Source: Flavobacterium sp. UBA7663
GTDB taxonomy: Bacteria > Bacteroidota > Bacteroidia > Flavobacteriales > Flavobacteriaceae
Direction of reading: 5' to 3'
DNA length: 64,000 bases
Assembly: GCF_002483315.1 (NCBI RefSeq)
Contig: NZ_DLHR01000001.1
Span: 1-64,000 of the forward strand
Positions 35,741 through 42,259 of this stretch are shown piece by piece. Every line of letters starts with the position of its first letter. Position 1 is the stretch's first letter. The notes below the pieces were generated by a model that saw nothing but the letters and a program-made list of their open reading frames with translations, searched no databases and was not told the DNA's origin. The translations under genes and the position numbers were made by a program.

Positions 35741-35743
35741 GTT

Positions 35744-36028
35744 TTATGCTTCTTTTGGTTGTAAATATTTTTTGTCAATATAAAAAGTTGCAAATGGAAA
35801 TAAAGATGCTAAACAAATGATGGCAAATTCTTTAATTGTCCATTTTTGAGAATTTTTATTCAAAATTGCAAAAGCAATATACAACATAAAAAGAACGCCG
35901 TGAGCCATTCCTATGTTTTTTACATAAATAGGATCACCAGCAATATATTTCATTGGCATTGCAAAAAAGTATAATGCAAGAGTAGAAATTCCTTCTAAAA
36001 GAGCAATTGATCTAAATGATTTCATCAT
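35744..36028 (-). CDS. DUF3817 membrane protein
   Basis: The 94-residue protein has three membrane helices and the DUF3817 pattern: SIALLEGISTLALYFFAMPMKY at the start, then GMAHGVLFMLYIA and the C-terminal LFPFATFYIDKKYL. Function unknown. It overlaps the preceding gene by 4 bp (ATGA). Confidence 0.88.
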   Translation of the reverse strand: MMKSFRSIALLEGISTLALYFFAMPMKYIAGDPIYVKNIGMAHGVLFMLYIAFAILNKNSQKWTIKEFAIICLASLFPFATFYIDKKYLQPKEA

Positions 36029-36633
36029 GATAAAGCAGAATATATTACAAATCCATAAATTATGAATCGGAAGAAACGTAGTAAAGCAAACAAAAAGAAA
36101 TGTTTTCTTGAAAAGTTAATCATTCCAGCCGCTAAACAAGCAATAGCAAAAGGCAATGGAAGTAAAGCACCAACGGCAATTAAAAATCCTCCCCATTTTT
36201 GCATATTAATAATGTGTTTCGACATTTTTCCATATAAATACTTATTAATTGAAGGAATTGCCACGATTGCCATTCCCATAAAATAAGCAATTACACCACC
36301 TAAATAGGATAGAAAAGCTAAAATAGATAAGTAGAGTAGTGGTGATTCGGTATTTTTTGTCCAGGCAATAAAAATATCGGGTGGAATTAATCCTAAAACA
36401 CTTTCAGAGGCAAGAAATATACCAAATATGAATAAATCACTGAAGTTTTGCGTTATATATAGCAAGGCTTCATTCAGATTAATAACTTTATAATTAACAT
36501 AGAAAAGTATAGCAACAATAATAGCTGTTGGCAATATAGCGCCTTTAACACCTTGCCAAATGAAAGAATAGAAACCAGTATATTTATAGTATTGATGTAG
36601 TAGTTTTACTCTTGATTTTTTTACTTTAGACAT
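36025..36633 (-). CDS. VTT/DedA-like membrane protein
   Basis: The 202-residue protein has about five membrane segments and the VTT pattern: SESVLGLIPPDIFIAW (about residues 75-90), then GGVIAYFMGM and the amphipathic helix with KWGGFLIAVGALLPLPFAIACLAAGMINFSRKHF (about 145-178). DedA-family proteins flip undecaprenyl phosphate or phospholipids; this is the shorter flavobacterial branch, sometimes mislabelled as short-chain dehydrogenase. Confidence 0.8.
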   Translation of the reverse strand: MSKVKKSRVKLLHQYYKYTGFYSFIWQGVKGAILPTAIIVAILFYVNYKVINLNEALLYITQNFSDLFIFGIFLASESVLGLIPPDIFIAWTKNTESPLLYLSILAFLSYLGGVIAYFMGMAIVAIPSINKYLYGKMSKHIINMQKWGGFLIAVGALLPLPFAIACLAAGMINFSRKHFFLFALLRFFRFIIYGFVIYSALS

Positions 36634-36692
36634 TGGGAATTTTAATTTTAAACAAAATTAGTTGGTTTGTTGTAATAATAGCGTTAAGAAAA

Positions 36693-36725
36693 ACAAAAAA
36701 ATCGGTAAAAAATATCTACCGATTT
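36693..36725 (-). terminator. Rho-independent terminator
   Basis: On the minus strand AAATCGGTA-GATATTTTT-TACCGATTT is followed by seven Ts, 27 bases after the stop codon of the 36752-37120 gene. Confidence 0.85.
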
Positions 36726-36751
36726 GCATTATGTAAAATAGAATTTAGAAC

Positions 36752-37120
36752 TTAGTAAGCTAAAAACGCTTTGTTATATTCTTTTAAGTCTAAAACATTA
36801 TTTTTCTTTTCTAAATCAGTTAATAATGAAAGGAAATAATTGAAACTTTCTACATTATTTTCGTCTGAAATTTTCACTTCTAATTCAGTATCTTTACTGT
36901 CAATTGGTTCATCATCTGGAATACCAATAAAAAATCCATTGTTATTTTCTAAATGTTCGTAGGCTAAACGTAAAGCTTTAGTTTCAACTGGATTATTTAG
37001 TTCTAAGGTAATCTCTCTAAGTTTTTTTAAATCTGTTACAATTTCAGAAACTTCAAAATTATCTTTAAATAATTCTTTCTGAATCTTTTCGATTAATTTA
37101 AGGGCTTGTCTATTTTCCAT
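36752..37120 (-). CDS. Hypothetical acidic helical protein
   Basis: The 122-residue protein is soluble, acidic and helical (LIEKIQKELFKDNFEVSEIVTDLKKLREITLE, then a Glu/Asp-rich middle and VESFNYFLSLLTDLEKKNN). I do not recognise a family. It is the chromosomal gene on the left of the prophage; its start lies 95 bp from the left dif-like site. Confidence 0.7.
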   Translation of the reverse strand: MENRQALKLIEKIQKELFKDNFEVSEIVTDLKKLREITLELNNPVETKALRLAYEHLENNNGFFIGIPDDEPIDSKDTELEVKISDENNVESFNYFLSLLTDLEKKNNVLDLKEYNKAFLAY

Positions 37121-37215
37121 GATTCATAATAATATAGTTAGCAAAACTAAACTTTTTCATAGTTTTACACAAACGTTTTGAGTAGTATTTTAACAAATTT
37201 TGAAGTAATTTAAAT

Positions 37216-37243
37216 TTGACCTATAATATACAACATGTAAAAT
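37216..37243 (+). repeat. Left dif-like attachment site
   Basis: XerC arm TTGACCTATAA (37216-37226), centre TATACA (37227-37232), XerD arm ACATGTAAAAT (37233-37243). It matches the right-hand site at 25 of 28 positions and has the 11-6-11 layout of dif. The XerD arm is slightly diverged, which may mark this as the hybrid or phage-derived copy. Confidence 0.8.
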
Positions 37244-37272
37244 TGTATAGTTAGAAAAATGTATTATATTTG
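37243..37272 (+). promoter_or_regulatory. Promoter of a probable small RNA
   Basis: TTG at 37243-37245 and TATATTTG at 37265-37272, 19 bases apart, form a Bacteroidetes-type promoter that reads into the prophage. The -33 element touches the last base of the left dif-like site. Confidence 0.6.
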
Positions 37273-37278
37273 CACTCA

Positions 37279-37344
37279 TATATCTGAATTATATACAGCG
37301 AATAGGGAGGTGCGACTAACACCGATGAACTATTCGCTTTTTTT
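37279..37344 (+). ncRNA. Probable small RNA at the left prophage edge
   Basis: A promoter at 37243-37272 predicts a start near 37279. About 20 bases later comes a long hairpin, GCGAATAG (37298-37305) with CTATTCGC (37330-37337), that encloses a second hairpin GGTG-CGACTAA-CACC, and it is followed by T7. The transcript would be about 65 nt with no reading frame of note. The inner hairpin sequence is repeated at 38041-38058. It could be a regulatory RNA, or a decoy for a phage- or host-encoded RNA-binding protein. It also faces the end of the convergent 37346-37771 gene. Confidence 0.55.
37307..37324. repeat. Repeated hairpin sequence, copy 1
   Basis: GAGGTGCGACTAACACCG, with stem GGTG/CACC and loop CGACTAA. 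The same 18 bases occur at 38041-38058, and both copies are preceded by CATATATCTGAA (37277-37288 and 38018-38029). The copies flank the 37346-37771 gene. Confidence 0.8.
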
Positions 37345-37345
37345 A

Positions 37346-37771
37346 TTAATTTACTTTTGCAGTTGCTTTATAAACTTCATCTTTATTAACGTAAATCCAG
37401 TATGTACAATCTTCAACGTTGCATGATGATATAGTTAAAAATTTGTTTGAACCGTTAATTTTTAAAGTTCCTGTAGTTGTGTACTCAATATTAGCAATGT
37501 TATTATTAATAATATATTCAATTGTTGAAGTAGGATAAATTATAATAGTAACGGTTTTATTACCAATAGTAAAGTTTGAAAGAGAATAAGAGGTAGAACT
37601 ATTTTTCTCATAGTATCTAACAATGTTTTCAGTAAAAACAAAGTCTTCATCTAATGACTGAATATACTTTAAATTGTCATATTCTGAAAAAGAAATTTTT
37701 TCATTTTTAACAGAAGTTTGCGAAAATGAAAATGAAGTTAGAAAAATAAAAATAAAAGAATAAATTTTCAT
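37346..37771 (-). CDS. Exported hypothetical protein, possible accessory (moron) gene
   Basis: The 141-residue protein has a signal peptide (cleavage near SFSQ), then a beta-rich domain with two Cys in SSCNVEDCTYWIYV (about residues 116-129) that may form a disulfide. It does not resemble a phage structural or replication protein. It is separated from the phage genes by a 320-bp non-coding region and is bracketed by two copies of a hairpin repeat, which suggests an added cargo gene. Function unknown; superinfection exclusion or envelope change would be typical for such genes but is a guess. Confidence 0.7.
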   Translation of the reverse strand: MKIYSFIFIFLTSFSFSQTSVKNEKISFSEYDNLKYIQSLDEDFVFTENIVRYYEKNSSTSYSLSNFTIGNKTVTIIIYPTSTIEYIINNNIANIEYTTTGTLKINGSNKFLTISSCNVEDCTYWIYVNKDEVYKATAKVN

Positions 37772-38091
37772 AATAATTTAAATTAAAATTAGCAATCGCC
37801 TACCGGGCTCCTTTGCGGAAATAAATTAAAAAGGACAATTTTTAATTTATTTAAGGAACGCCTATCGGCTGTTTTTTTTTATTTTGCCTGTCACGAACCA
37901 GCTACAAAATTATCATTTTGCTTAACGCTGGAGGCTTGATAGAGTAGAAAAAGGAAAACCTATACAATTTCTCGTATAGGTTCTTTATTGTGGATTGTAT
38001 ATAAAATTAAAGGCTTGCATATATCTGAACTCTATTTTGAGAGGTGCGACTAACACCGTTTCATCGACAAATATACATAAATTTTTAAATT
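37772..38091. other. Non-coding stem-loop region, candidate phage origin/packaging region
   Basis: This 320-bp gap holds no convincing gene but several stems: ATAAATTAAAAA/TTTTTAATTTAT (37821-37850), CCAGC...GCTGG (37898-37931) enclosing CAAAA/TTTTG, CCTATAC/GTATAGG (37959-37980), and the repeated GGTGCGACTAACACC hairpin (38043-38057). GCCTACCGGGC (37799-37809) and GCCTATCGGCT (37860-37870) form an imperfect direct repeat. In small ssDNA phages such a region normally contains the plus and minus origins and the packaging signal. The stems are seen; the function is inferred. Confidence 0.5.
38041..38058. repeat. Repeated hairpin sequence, copy 2
   Basis: GAGGTGCGACTAACACCG, identical to 37307-37324, preceded by CATATATCTGAAC and CTCTATTTTGAG. 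This copy lacks the outer GCGAATAG stem and T-tract of copy 1, so it is not a terminator in this form. Confidence 0.8.
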
Positions 38092-38469
38092 TTATGGAAT
38101 TATGTAAAAATAACTATCTTTTTTTCTAAAATCGCCCTCATACAACCAATCCAAATCGTGCATTTCTTTACCGTAAAAATACACTTCTTTTAAACTTAAA
38201 TTTGTGAAAAACAAACTTTCAGCATTAACTTGATGCAATTGATTTTTTTCGTTGAAAATAGCCAATACAAATAAGTCATCTGGAAGAATAGCACTATGAA
38301 TAGTGTAAACTTGTTTTTCTAAATAAACCAATTCAAATTTAGTAAGTTCAACAAAAACAATTTTTTTGTTTCTGTTGATCGCCATTAATTTAAAAGTATT
38401 TTTAGTTAAATCTAATTTAGGTAAATACTTTAATGTTTCATAGCTTAATTGAACTAATCGCTTACTCAT
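38092..38469 (-). CDS. Prophage hypothetical protein (125 residues)
   Basis: The protein is soluble, without a signal peptide, and has alternating beta strands and short helices, with aromatic residues towards the end (VYFYGKEMHDLDWLYEGDF). No family is recognised. It is the last gene of the late operon, 4 bp after the 173-residue membrane protein, so a structural or assembly role is plausible. Confidence 0.7.
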   Translation of the reverse strand: MSKRLVQLSYETLKYLPKLDLTKNTFKLMAINRNKKIVFVELTKFELVYLEKQVYTIHSAILPDDLFVLAIFNEKNQLHQVNAESLFFTNLSLKEVYFYGKEMHDLDWLYEGDFRKKDSYFYIIP

Positions 38470-38473
38470 ATGA

Positions 38474-38995
38474 TTAATTTAAAGTTAATTTAGCTTGTAC
38501 TCTTTTAAGTTCGGCTTCATCTAACAACGCAAATAAATCATCTGTTAAAACTCTGTTGTTTGTGTAAACTTCGTTATACAGGCGTTTTAGATAATTGAAA
38601 TTGTAACGTTGATAAATAAGTGTATCCGCTACTTTTTTGTCATTCTCTGTCCAACCTCGTGGGTCTAACCAGCTCCACCAAGAATTCTTATCGCTGTATT
38701 TTGTACCCAAATCATGAGCCAATTGTTTAGCTGCACTTTGAACATCTTTACGAGTAGTAATTTTGTCCGCTTTATTCTGTGCAATAACAGGATTTTGATT
38801 TTGAATATAATTTACATTGTTTTGGTTTTCTTGATTTTCTACATCTATTTCAGTTTCTAAACCTTTGAATTTATTATACTGGCGAATAATGAAACGAGCC
38901 AAAGGGAAGAATAAAATAATGCCTATAATAATATAAAGCCACTTTTTCCAATTGAATGGAGTAGTGGCTTTTTTTGTGATTTTCTTTTTGTACAT
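38474..38995 (-). CDS. Prophage membrane-anchored protein (173 residues)
   Basis: A Lys-rich N terminus is followed by one membrane helix (about residues 20-40), an Asn/Gln-rich linker (QENQNNVNYIQNQNP), and a C-terminal helical domain (WWSWLDPRGWTENDKKVADTL, RLYNEVYTNNRVLTDDLFALLDEAELKRVQ) that looks like an annexin-like repeat seen in some Bacteroidetes phage and effector proteins. It may sit in the virion membrane. Its ATG overlaps the stop codon of the upstream 34-residue gene. Confidence 0.7.
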   Translation of the reverse strand: MYKKKITKKATTPFNWKKWLYIIIGIILFFPLARFIIRQYNKFKGLETEIDVENQENQNNVNYIQNQNPVIAQNKADKITTRKDVQSAAKQLAHDLGTKYSDKNSWWSWLDPRGWTENDKKVADTLIYQRYNFNYLKRLYNEVYTNNRVLTDDLFALLDEAELKRVQAKLTLN

Positions 38996-39099
38996 TATTT
39001 TTTGTATTTTTTATACAAGAAAAATGCGCCAGTAATAGAAACTAAACCAACTAAACCAATAATGATTTTAGTTTTGTGTTTTGTCCAAAATTCTTTCAT
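38995..39099 (-). CDS. Prophage small membrane protein (34 residues)
   Basis: The product starts MKEFWTKHKTKIIIGLVGL and has one membrane helix between Lys-rich ends (final residues LYKKYKK). It overlaps the next start by one base (TAATG) and begins 2 bp after the stop of the transglycosylase gene. Small single-helix proteins of this kind are usual in the membrane of lipid-containing phages. Confidence 0.7.
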   Translation of the reverse strand: MKEFWTKHKTKIIIGLVGLVSITGAFFLYKKYKK

Positions 39100-39101
39100 T
39101 T

Positions 39102-39683
39102 TTAAAAATATTTTTTGCAATGTGGACACTGCGTTAGAACTTTTTTTTTTACATCGATTTCAGAGAAAATTGAACCGTACCACTTTTTAAACATGTCAAT
39201 AACATATTTCTTTTTTACTACACCGTCTTTTGCAAAGATTGGATTTTGTTTAGCAATTAGTGACGCGCTTAAACCTTTAGTCTGAAAAATAAAGTCATCA
39301 TCTTTACCGACAGCAAGCGGAAAGAATGTTACCAAATAAGTATCTACAAAACTTTCAGGAACTTTTTTAGTAGTTCTTATGACTTCTCTGTAGTATTCCT
39401 TAACTACGTTCATTTGTTCTGAAAATGACATTTTTGCCAAATCAGAAAGTAAGTAACGTTTACCGTTAATAGTTTTGTAGTTTACACCAGCTTTATCCCT
39501 TGTAAATTGAATAAGACCGACAGAACCAATACTATTAGTTTTTGAAGGACTAAATGTTTTACCACTTTCAAAGTACATAACCGCAAGTAACCAGTTTGGG
39601 TTAATATCCAAATCATTACAAACTTCTATTACTTTGTCAATTTGTGCTTGAGATAGTAATTTTGTGAATTTACTACTTATCAT
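39102..39683 (-). CDS. Prophage lytic transglycosylase (SLT fold)
   Basis: The 193-residue protein has a lysozyme-like domain: NPNWLLAVMYFESGKTFSP with the catalytic Glu 39, then SNSIGSVGLIQFTRDKAG, the typical N-x-x-S-x-G-L-x-Q motif. The C terminus ends in a CxxC motif (CPHCKKYF). It has no signal peptide. Family members cut peptidoglycan glycan strands; in lipid-containing phages such an enzyme is often a virion component for entry and lysis. ATG 39683 has a good AAGGAAG ribosome-binding site and overlaps the upstream small gene by 11 bp. Confidence 0.85.
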   Translation of the reverse strand: MISSKFTKLLSQAQIDKVIEVCNDLDINPNWLLAVMYFESGKTFSPSKTNSIGSVGLIQFTRDKAGVNYKTINGKRYLLSDLAKMSFSEQMNVVKEYYREVIRTTKKVPESFVDTYLVTFFPLAVGKDDDFIFQTKGLSASLIAKQNPIFAKDGVVKKKYVIDMFKKWYGSIFSEIDVKKKVLTQCPHCKKYF

Positions 39684-39816
39684 TGTTGACTTCCTTGTTT
39701 TGTTTGTTTTCGATTTTTTCAAATTGCTCAATAGAGTAACCGATAATATCGAAAATAACCGTTAAATATGCGCCATATTTCAACGCAAATCGTAATCCGT
39801 TTAAAAATCCTTTCAT
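39673..39816 (-). CDS. Prophage small membrane protein (47 residues)
   Basis: The product starts MKGFLNGLRFALKYGAYLTV, has one hydrophobic segment (about residues 8-27), and ends with a charged helix (EQFEKIENKQNKEVNNDK). It overlaps the transglycosylase start by 11 bp. It could be a virion membrane protein or a holin-like partner of the lytic enzyme. Confidence 0.65.
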   Translation of the reverse strand: MKGFLNGLRFALKYGAYLTVIFDIIGYSIEQFEKIENKQNKEVNNDK

Positions 39817-39862
39817 AATAATAAAAGTGTTTTAAAACGCCTAAAATAATAGGCGTTTGATT

Positions 39863-40078
39863 TTACATTGAAGAGTGAGATGGTTTTTTCTTTACTAATG
39901 TAATTTTAACCCAAAATTCAACTCCGTCTTTTTGTGCCTGTGATGGTTCAACTTTATAAAGTTTACCGCCTAATTCAACATAACCGCTTGAAAATCCTGT
40001 ACCTTTTTTGTCTTTACAGCCAATTAACTGATAAGGGTTACCAAATTTATCTGTTGAAATTCTACTTTGTCCAGCCAT
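39863..40078 (-). CDS. Prophage hypothetical protein (71 residues)
   Basis: A small basic, Gly-rich, beta-strand protein: ISTDKFGNPYQLIGCKDKKGTGFSSGYVELGGKLYKVEPSQ. It has no membrane helix. Its start overlaps the preceding stop codon by one base. The position among the capsid and membrane genes suggests a minor structural protein; no family is recognised. Confidence 0.7.
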   Translation of the reverse strand: MAGQSRISTDKFGNPYQLIGCKDKKGTGFSSGYVELGGKLYKVEPSQAQKDGVEFWVKITLVKKKPSHSSM

Positions 40079-40281
40079 TACTCTTGTGTGTTTTGATTAG
40101 ATAATACTTCTTTTTGCTCTTGTGGTGCTTTTGGTTTTTTTAACATTTTGAACAATGTTACCACACCGATTACTAATTGAATTAGTAATTTACCGACCTC
40201 AATCATTGGAGTCCCGTCGGTTGGAACTTGACTGACACCTTCAACAAAGCCGATGCCAGTCAATCCTATTACTGCTTTCAT
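40078..40281 (-). CDS. Prophage small membrane protein (67 residues)
   Basis: One membrane helix (about residues 28-45) follows a Gly/Val-rich head that starts MKAVIGLTGIGFVEG and precedes a Lys/Pro/Gln-rich tail. ATG 40281 is preferred because it overlaps the preceding stop by one base, as do most genes here. Confidence 0.7.
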   Translation of the reverse strand: MKAVIGLTGIGFVEGVSQVPTDGTPMIEVGKLLIQLVIGVVTLFKMLKKPKAPQEQKEVLSNQNTQE

Positions 40282-40733
40282 TATCTTCTGCGGTAAGTAG
40301 GTCTTTTTGAACCTAACATTTTTACGAAAACAAAAACTACAGTAACTGTACCTAAAATACCGCCTACAAGTTTTAACCAATTTTTTTTCAACCAAGCGTT
40401 AGCAGTATTATCTACTAAAGTTGAACCAATTTGACCAGCTTGTGGAGTTCCAGCAAGAACGTTTCCAGCACCTGTAAGTGCACCGCCTAATGCACCGTTA
40501 GCAATATCCTTGATACCAACGTTTGCACGTTGTAATGTAGCATTGTATTCTGCTTGTGCTTGTGCATCTGCTTGTGCTTGTGCTTTTTCTTGCTTTTGTG
40601 CTTCATGGCTTGCTTGCATACCGCTTACAATACCTGTGGGGTCGAACGCTGCACCAACTTTAACCAAGTTTTTAAAACTGATTTGTTTTGTTGCTTTCTT
40701 TACGAAACCGCCAATTTTTTTGAAAAATCCCAT
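40281..40733 (-). CDS. Prophage membrane protein with Ala/Gln-rich coiled coil (150 residues)
   Basis: The protein has an amphipathic basic N terminus (MGFFKKIGGFVKKATKQ), an Ala/Gln/Glu-rich coiled-coil segment (about residues 42-65), a Gly/Ala-rich part (about 78-110), one membrane helix (about 120-140) and a basic end. This layout is similar to DNA-pilot or membrane-tube proteins of tailless phages. It lies directly after the capsid gene. Identity is inferred only. Confidence 0.7.
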   Translation of the reverse strand: MGFFKKIGGFVKKATKQISFKNLVKVGAAFDPTGIVSGMQASHEAQKQEKAQAQADAQAQAEYNATLQRANVGIKDIANGALGGALTGAGNVLAGTPQAGQIGSTLVDNTANAWLKKNWLKLVGGILGTVTVVFVFVKMLGSKRPTYRRR

Positions 40734-40747
40734 TTCTTAAATAAAGA

Positions 40748-41503
40748 TTATTTGATTAAACCCATAGCAAGTAATTCAACATCTTTACGCATAAAGAATT
40801 TGACTACACTGCCTTCATTTTTTCTCACGTTGATATTTACAATACCTTTCAATGGTAATTGAATAAAACCAACAAAATTTGGTAAAACTTTACCGTCATT
40901 ACGAACGTATGCAACTGGGTCAATGTCTTGTGAAATTGCTCTAATTTCACGCATTGAATGTTTAGTTACTACTCCGTTATCGTGTGTAAAATTTAATTCT
41001 GTAATAGTTGCATCATCATCGATAATAGCAATATCAAAATTTCTTACATTGACATCGTAGTTTGTTTGTTCGTCCGCAATGCTTTTTTCTTCATACATGT
41101 AGACATCATCAGAAGTAACTGGACTTTCAATACCGTCAAAAATGTATTTTTTCATAGGGTCAAGATTTTTCAAAGCAAGTTTTAACTTGTCATTTGGACC
41201 CATAACTAATGCTCCCATTTCAGTTAATTCAATAACTGCAACTGTTTTGAAGCTTTCAGGATTTGTAGCAGGAAAAGAACCAATAGCGTCATCTCCATAA
41301 GTTGAAGCTAATAGGAATCTTTTTAAACTTACAAAACCCTGTGTGATTTCAAGATTAGAACCGCCGTTTCTTTCGACTTGAATACTAATCAATTCGTCGC
41401 CGATTTCGTCTACGGTCTTGTCAGAAAAGAAAGCTAAACTTTCAATCCCTTTTTGTAATTCCGCTTTAGCATCTGCAACGCCTGTGGTTTCAATAATGTT
41501 CAT
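40748..41503 (-). CDS. Candidate major capsid protein, double jelly-roll type
   Basis: The 251-residue protein is nearly all beta strands after one short helix, and its halves look alike: ISIQVERNGGSNLEITQG...VSLKRFLLAS (about residues 39-68) against ITELNFTHDNGVVTKHSMREIRAIS (about 166-190), and FKTVAVIELTEMGALVM with KLKLALKNLD (about 84-115) against FVGFIQLPLKGIVNINV with VVKFFMRKD (about 209-243). That is the pattern of a duplicated beta-barrel, as in PM2- and FLiP-type capsid proteins of 250-310 residues. It is the largest late gene, first after a terminator and probable promoter, and is followed by small membrane proteins. No sequence relative is recognised by eye. Confidence 0.65.
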   Translation of the reverse strand: MNIIETTGVADAKAELQKGIESLAFFSDKTVDEIGDELISIQVERNGGSNLEITQGFVSLKRFLLASTYGDDAIGSFPATNPESFKTVAVIELTEMGALVMGPNDKLKLALKNLDPMKKYIFDGIESPVTSDDVYMYEEKSIADEQTNYDVNVRNFDIAIIDDDATITELNFTHDNGVVTKHSMREIRAISQDIDPVAYVRNDGKVLPNFVGFIQLPLKGIVNINVRKNEGSVVKFFMRKDVELLAMGLIK

Positions 41504-41535
41504 ACTATTTTTTATTTAATTAAAAATTTATATGG

Positions 41536-41543
41536 CAAATGTG
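41536..41543 (-). promoter_or_regulatory. Probable late promoter (-7 box)
   Basis: On the minus strand CACATTTG, close to TAnnTTTG, lies 33 bases before the capsid-gene start. A TTG about 18 bases upstream lies within the preceding terminator stem. Confidence 0.4.
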
Positions 41544-41550
41544 AGAAATG

Positions 41551-41580
41551 AAAAAAGGCACAATTATTGAATTGTACCTT
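41551..41580 (-). terminator. Terminator between early and late prophage genes
   Basis: On the minus strand AAGG-T-ACAATT, loop CAAT, AATTGT-G-CCTT is followed by Ts (T6 in all). It separates the rep-side genes from the capsid-side genes. Confidence 0.7.
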
Positions 41581-41613
41581 ATATGTAGTATTTTTGTATA
41601 GAATATGTAGTAT

Positions 41614-41781
41614 TTATGCTATTTTGAAATACTTTTTAAAATGACAAAATAGGACTTTTGGAGCACCCGTACTTTCTTTAATATCTTGTAAGTACTTTTT
41701 AGCGGTTCTGTCGTCTGAAACGTCTAACAAAGTCTTAATGTCTTTGTATGTTAAAATTCTAAATTCTGAAATTGTTGCCAT
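41614..41781 (-). CDS. Prophage small HTH-like protein (55 residues)
   Basis: The product starts MATISEFRILTYKDIKTLLD and contains a helix-turn-helix-like segment, TYKDIKTLLDVSDDRTAKKYLQDIKE, that resembles excisionase/MerR-type DNA-binding helices. A basic end follows. It is the only recognisable DNA-binding regulator in the element and could control the replication or late genes, or help XerCD-mediated excision. Confidence 0.65.
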   Translation of the reverse strand: MATISEFRILTYKDIKTLLDVSDDRTAKKYLQDIKESTGAPKVLFCHFKKYFKIA

Positions 41782-41803
41782 AACATGGAAGTTTTTAGGT
41801 TAG

Positions 41804-41829
41804 AATAGAGGGGGTGCAACCCCTCTATT
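41804..41829. repeat. Stem-loop in the early region
   Basis: AATAGAGGGG (41804-41813), loop GTGCAA, CCCCTCTATT (41820-41829). A 10-bp perfect stem between two small genes, without a long T-tract on the minus strand. It may tune expression of the downstream HTH-like gene or act in ssDNA form. Confidence 0.65.
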
Positions 41830-41833
41830 TGTT

Positions 41834-42013
41834 TTAAAAAATTAGTAATTGTCCGTTGTTTTCTATTCGTGGTTCTTTTACTGGAAATTCTTTGTTTTTG
41901 AATATTAGTTCTTGGCCATTAGAAAGGACATAAACATAATCAGTAATTTTTTGGGATTTTGCTGAATGACTAACAATTAAACCCCTGTCTTTTTTTGCTT
42001 TTTTTGTACTCAT
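41834..42013 (-). CDS. Prophage small hypothetical protein (59 residues)
   Basis: The product starts MSTKKAKKDRGLIVSHSAKS, is basic at the N terminus and has beta strands after that (DYVYVLSNGQELIFKNKEFPV). No family is recognised. It lies between the 66-residue protein and the HTH-like protein in the early set. Confidence 0.6.
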   Translation of the reverse strand: MSTKKAKKDRGLIVSHSAKSQKITDYVYVLSNGQELIFKNKEFPVKEPRIENNGQLLIF

Positions 42014-42058
42014 TTTTTTGTGCTTTGGTTAAAGTTTTTTTTAACTGGGGTGGGGGTA

Positions 42059-42259
42059 TCAGTAACCCCCACCGAGACCTTTAGAAATTTCGATAGAATT
42101 TTTTAGATTTTTTATTTGTAGTTCTAATAAATTTACTTTTAATGTGTAAGACCAAGGTTTAAAATTTGTAGGATTATTCCTAAACTCTAAACGTAGTAAT
42201 TTTAATTCAGCTTTAAGAAATTTTAAACGTGCTTTTGGAATTTTAAGATATTTTACCAT
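42059..42259 (-). CDS. Prophage small basic helical protein (66 residues)
   Basis: A Lys/Leu-rich amphipathic helical protein (PKARLKFLKAELKLLRLEF, then VNLLELQIKNLKNSIE) that overlaps the end of the rep gene by 7 bp. Its charge suggests nucleic-acid binding, for example ssDNA binding or help for the replication protein. No family is recognised. Confidence 0.65.
   Translation of the reverse strand: MVKYLKIPKARLKFLKAELKLLRLEFRNNPTNFKPWSYTLKVNLLELQIKNLKNSIEISKGLGGGY

Noticed and set aside
40510..40862. Cys/Ala-rich frames on the plus strand
   Set aside because: They are antisense shadows of the Ala/Gln-rich coiled-coil segment of the 40281-40733 membrane protein.
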